Source: a virus. From it: a stretch of DNA of 39,824 nt. The DNA is taken from positions 1 through 39,824 of IMG/VR virus record IMGVR_UViG_3300046804_000519. One strand, 5' to 3'. Within the stretch, counting starts at the first letter, position 1, and each line of letters opens with the position of its first letter. The notes beneath the pieces were generated by a model. That model worked only from the letters and a program-made list of their open reading frames with translations. It did no database searches and had not been told where the DNA came from. Shown one piece after another: positions 39,238 to 39,824 of this stretch. The translations under genes and the position numbers were made by a program.

Positions 39238-39653
39238 TGGCCGTTGATATCACACCCAATCCCAACATCGTAGGACCGACTGGACCTACAGGACCTACTG
39301 GATCTACCGGTGCAGCAGGTGCTACCGGTGCCTCTGGCACCAACCTTGCTGGCTTTAATGCCCAGACTGGTACCACCTACACACTTGTCATCGGTGACAA
39401 GGACAAGATTGTCACAGCATCTAATGCCTCAGCCATCACTGTGACTATCCCAGCGTCAACATTTTCTGCCAACGATATTGTTAACGTTCAGCAGATTGGC
39501 GCAGGTCAAGTTTCTTTTGCAGGAGCAAGCGGAACAACGATTACCTCTAACGGTGCAACATCGGCTGCTCCTAAACTGAGGGCGCAGTACTCGGCTTGCT
39601 CAGTTATCTGTTCGGCAAGTAATACCTTTACCGTGATTGGAGACATTTCCTAA
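39237..39653 (+). CDS. Fibre protein with short collagen-like stalk
   Basis: 138 residues. A stalk of about eight Gly-X-Y triplets ([22 protein letters not shown]) is followed by the same C-terminal domain as the gene at 38090 (NAQTGTTYTLVIGDKDKIVTASNASAITVTIP ... VQQIGAGQVSFAG ... FTVIGDIS). So it is probably a second, shorter fibre with the same tip fold. Its collagen stalk may share the modifying enzymes encoded at 35474-37175. Confidence 0.75.
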   Translation: MAVDITPNPNIVGPTGPTGPTGSTGAAGATGASGTNLAGFNAQTGTTYTLVIGDKDKIVTASNASAITVTIPASTFSANDIVNVQQIGAGQVSFAGASGTTITSNGATSAAPKLRAQYSACSVICSASNTFTVIGDIS

Positions 39654-39824
39654 TGGCACCCATTCTTGGTATTTGGGCATCTGGCGCACAGCCCGCAGCC
39701 AATTCTGGCTCCTACGAATCCATCGCCACCGTTACTGTTGGTAGTGGTGGAACATCAAATGTTGAATTTACTTCTATTCCTGGAACTTATGCTCATCTAC
39801 AATTAAGATATATTGCACAATCTT
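39653..39824 (+). CDS. Tail/fibre-type protein, N-terminal fragment (cut by window end)
   Basis: 57 full codons before the window ends (TAATG start). Begins MAPILGIWASGAQPAANSG and continues YESIATVTVGSGGTSNVEFTSIPGTYAHLQLRYIAQ, paralogous to the start of the gene at 168. Its frame continues exactly into the open frame at position 1-164 if the molecule is circular. Confidence 0.7.
   Translation, partial: MAPILGIWASGAQPAANSGSYESIATVTVGSGGTSNVEFTSIPGTYAHLQLRYIAQS

Overview
The window reads as an almost certainly complete, lytic, short-tailed (podovirus-like) double-stranded DNA phage genome of about 39.8 kb from an actinobacterial host. The host inference rests on a phage WhiB-family regulator, a candidate leaderless promoter, a holin resembling those of actinobacteriophages and the general style of the small genes. 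Moderate GC and gene content would fit a freshwater actinobacterium, but that is inference. There is no integrase, no DNA polymerase, no tRNA gene and no CRISPR array that I can see.

The late genes run off the right end of the window and resume at the left end. A tail-protein gene begins at 39653 and is cut by the window end, and the first 164 bases are the in-frame C-terminus of a protein of the same kind, so the molecule is probably circular or circularly permuted. Read as a circle there are three transcription blocks. (1) Rightward replication and metabolism block, 4225-11491: Ntn-hydrolase (proteasome-beta/HslV-like), Cas4/RecB-like nuclease, zinc-ribbon protein, WhiB, DnaB-like helicase, Holliday-junction-resolvase-like nuclease, methyltransferase-like protein, split primase (zinc finger plus TOPRIM), a DUF1599-like protein, sigma-like factor, a second nuclease, Dam-type methyltransferase and an FmdB-like zinc ribbon. 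(2) Leftward early/anti-restriction block, 17050 down to 11952: ArdC-N-like antirestriction protein, an LPD29-like protein, many tiny proteins (several with zinc ribbons, two membrane peptides), a membrane-anchored lytic transglycosylase-like protein and a split cytosine-C5 methyltransferase, ending at a hairpin terminator; an HNH endonuclease gene with its own promoter follows. (3) Rightward late block, 17509 through the window end to 3717: terminase, portal, very large internal virion proteins, scaffold, N4-gp56-like major capsid protein, a chain of small very basic proteins, a collagen-like fibre gene with two adjoining glycosyltransferases, tail tube and fibre proteins, then holin, M15-type endolysin, holin and a strong terminator at 3743-3777.

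The genes suggest this programme: the leftward block protects incoming DNA (ArdC-like protein, methylation) and remodels the cell; the rightward block replicates DNA with a phage helicase-primase and, since none is seen here, a host polymerase; WhiB and the sigma-like factor redirect transcription; and the late block builds and releases the particle.

The most interesting points are: a collagen-like gene of about 98 uninterrupted, threonine-rich, lysine-free triplets translationally coupled to a GT25-type and a GT4-type glycosyltransferase (a possible self-glycosylating fibre system); a phage proteasome-like peptidase with threonine, aspartate and lysine in catalytic positions; a cytosine methyltransferase split into two overlapping parts by frame changes at a G9 tract (possible phase variation); and two dense clusters of RNA-like hairpins upstream of the two rightward operons.
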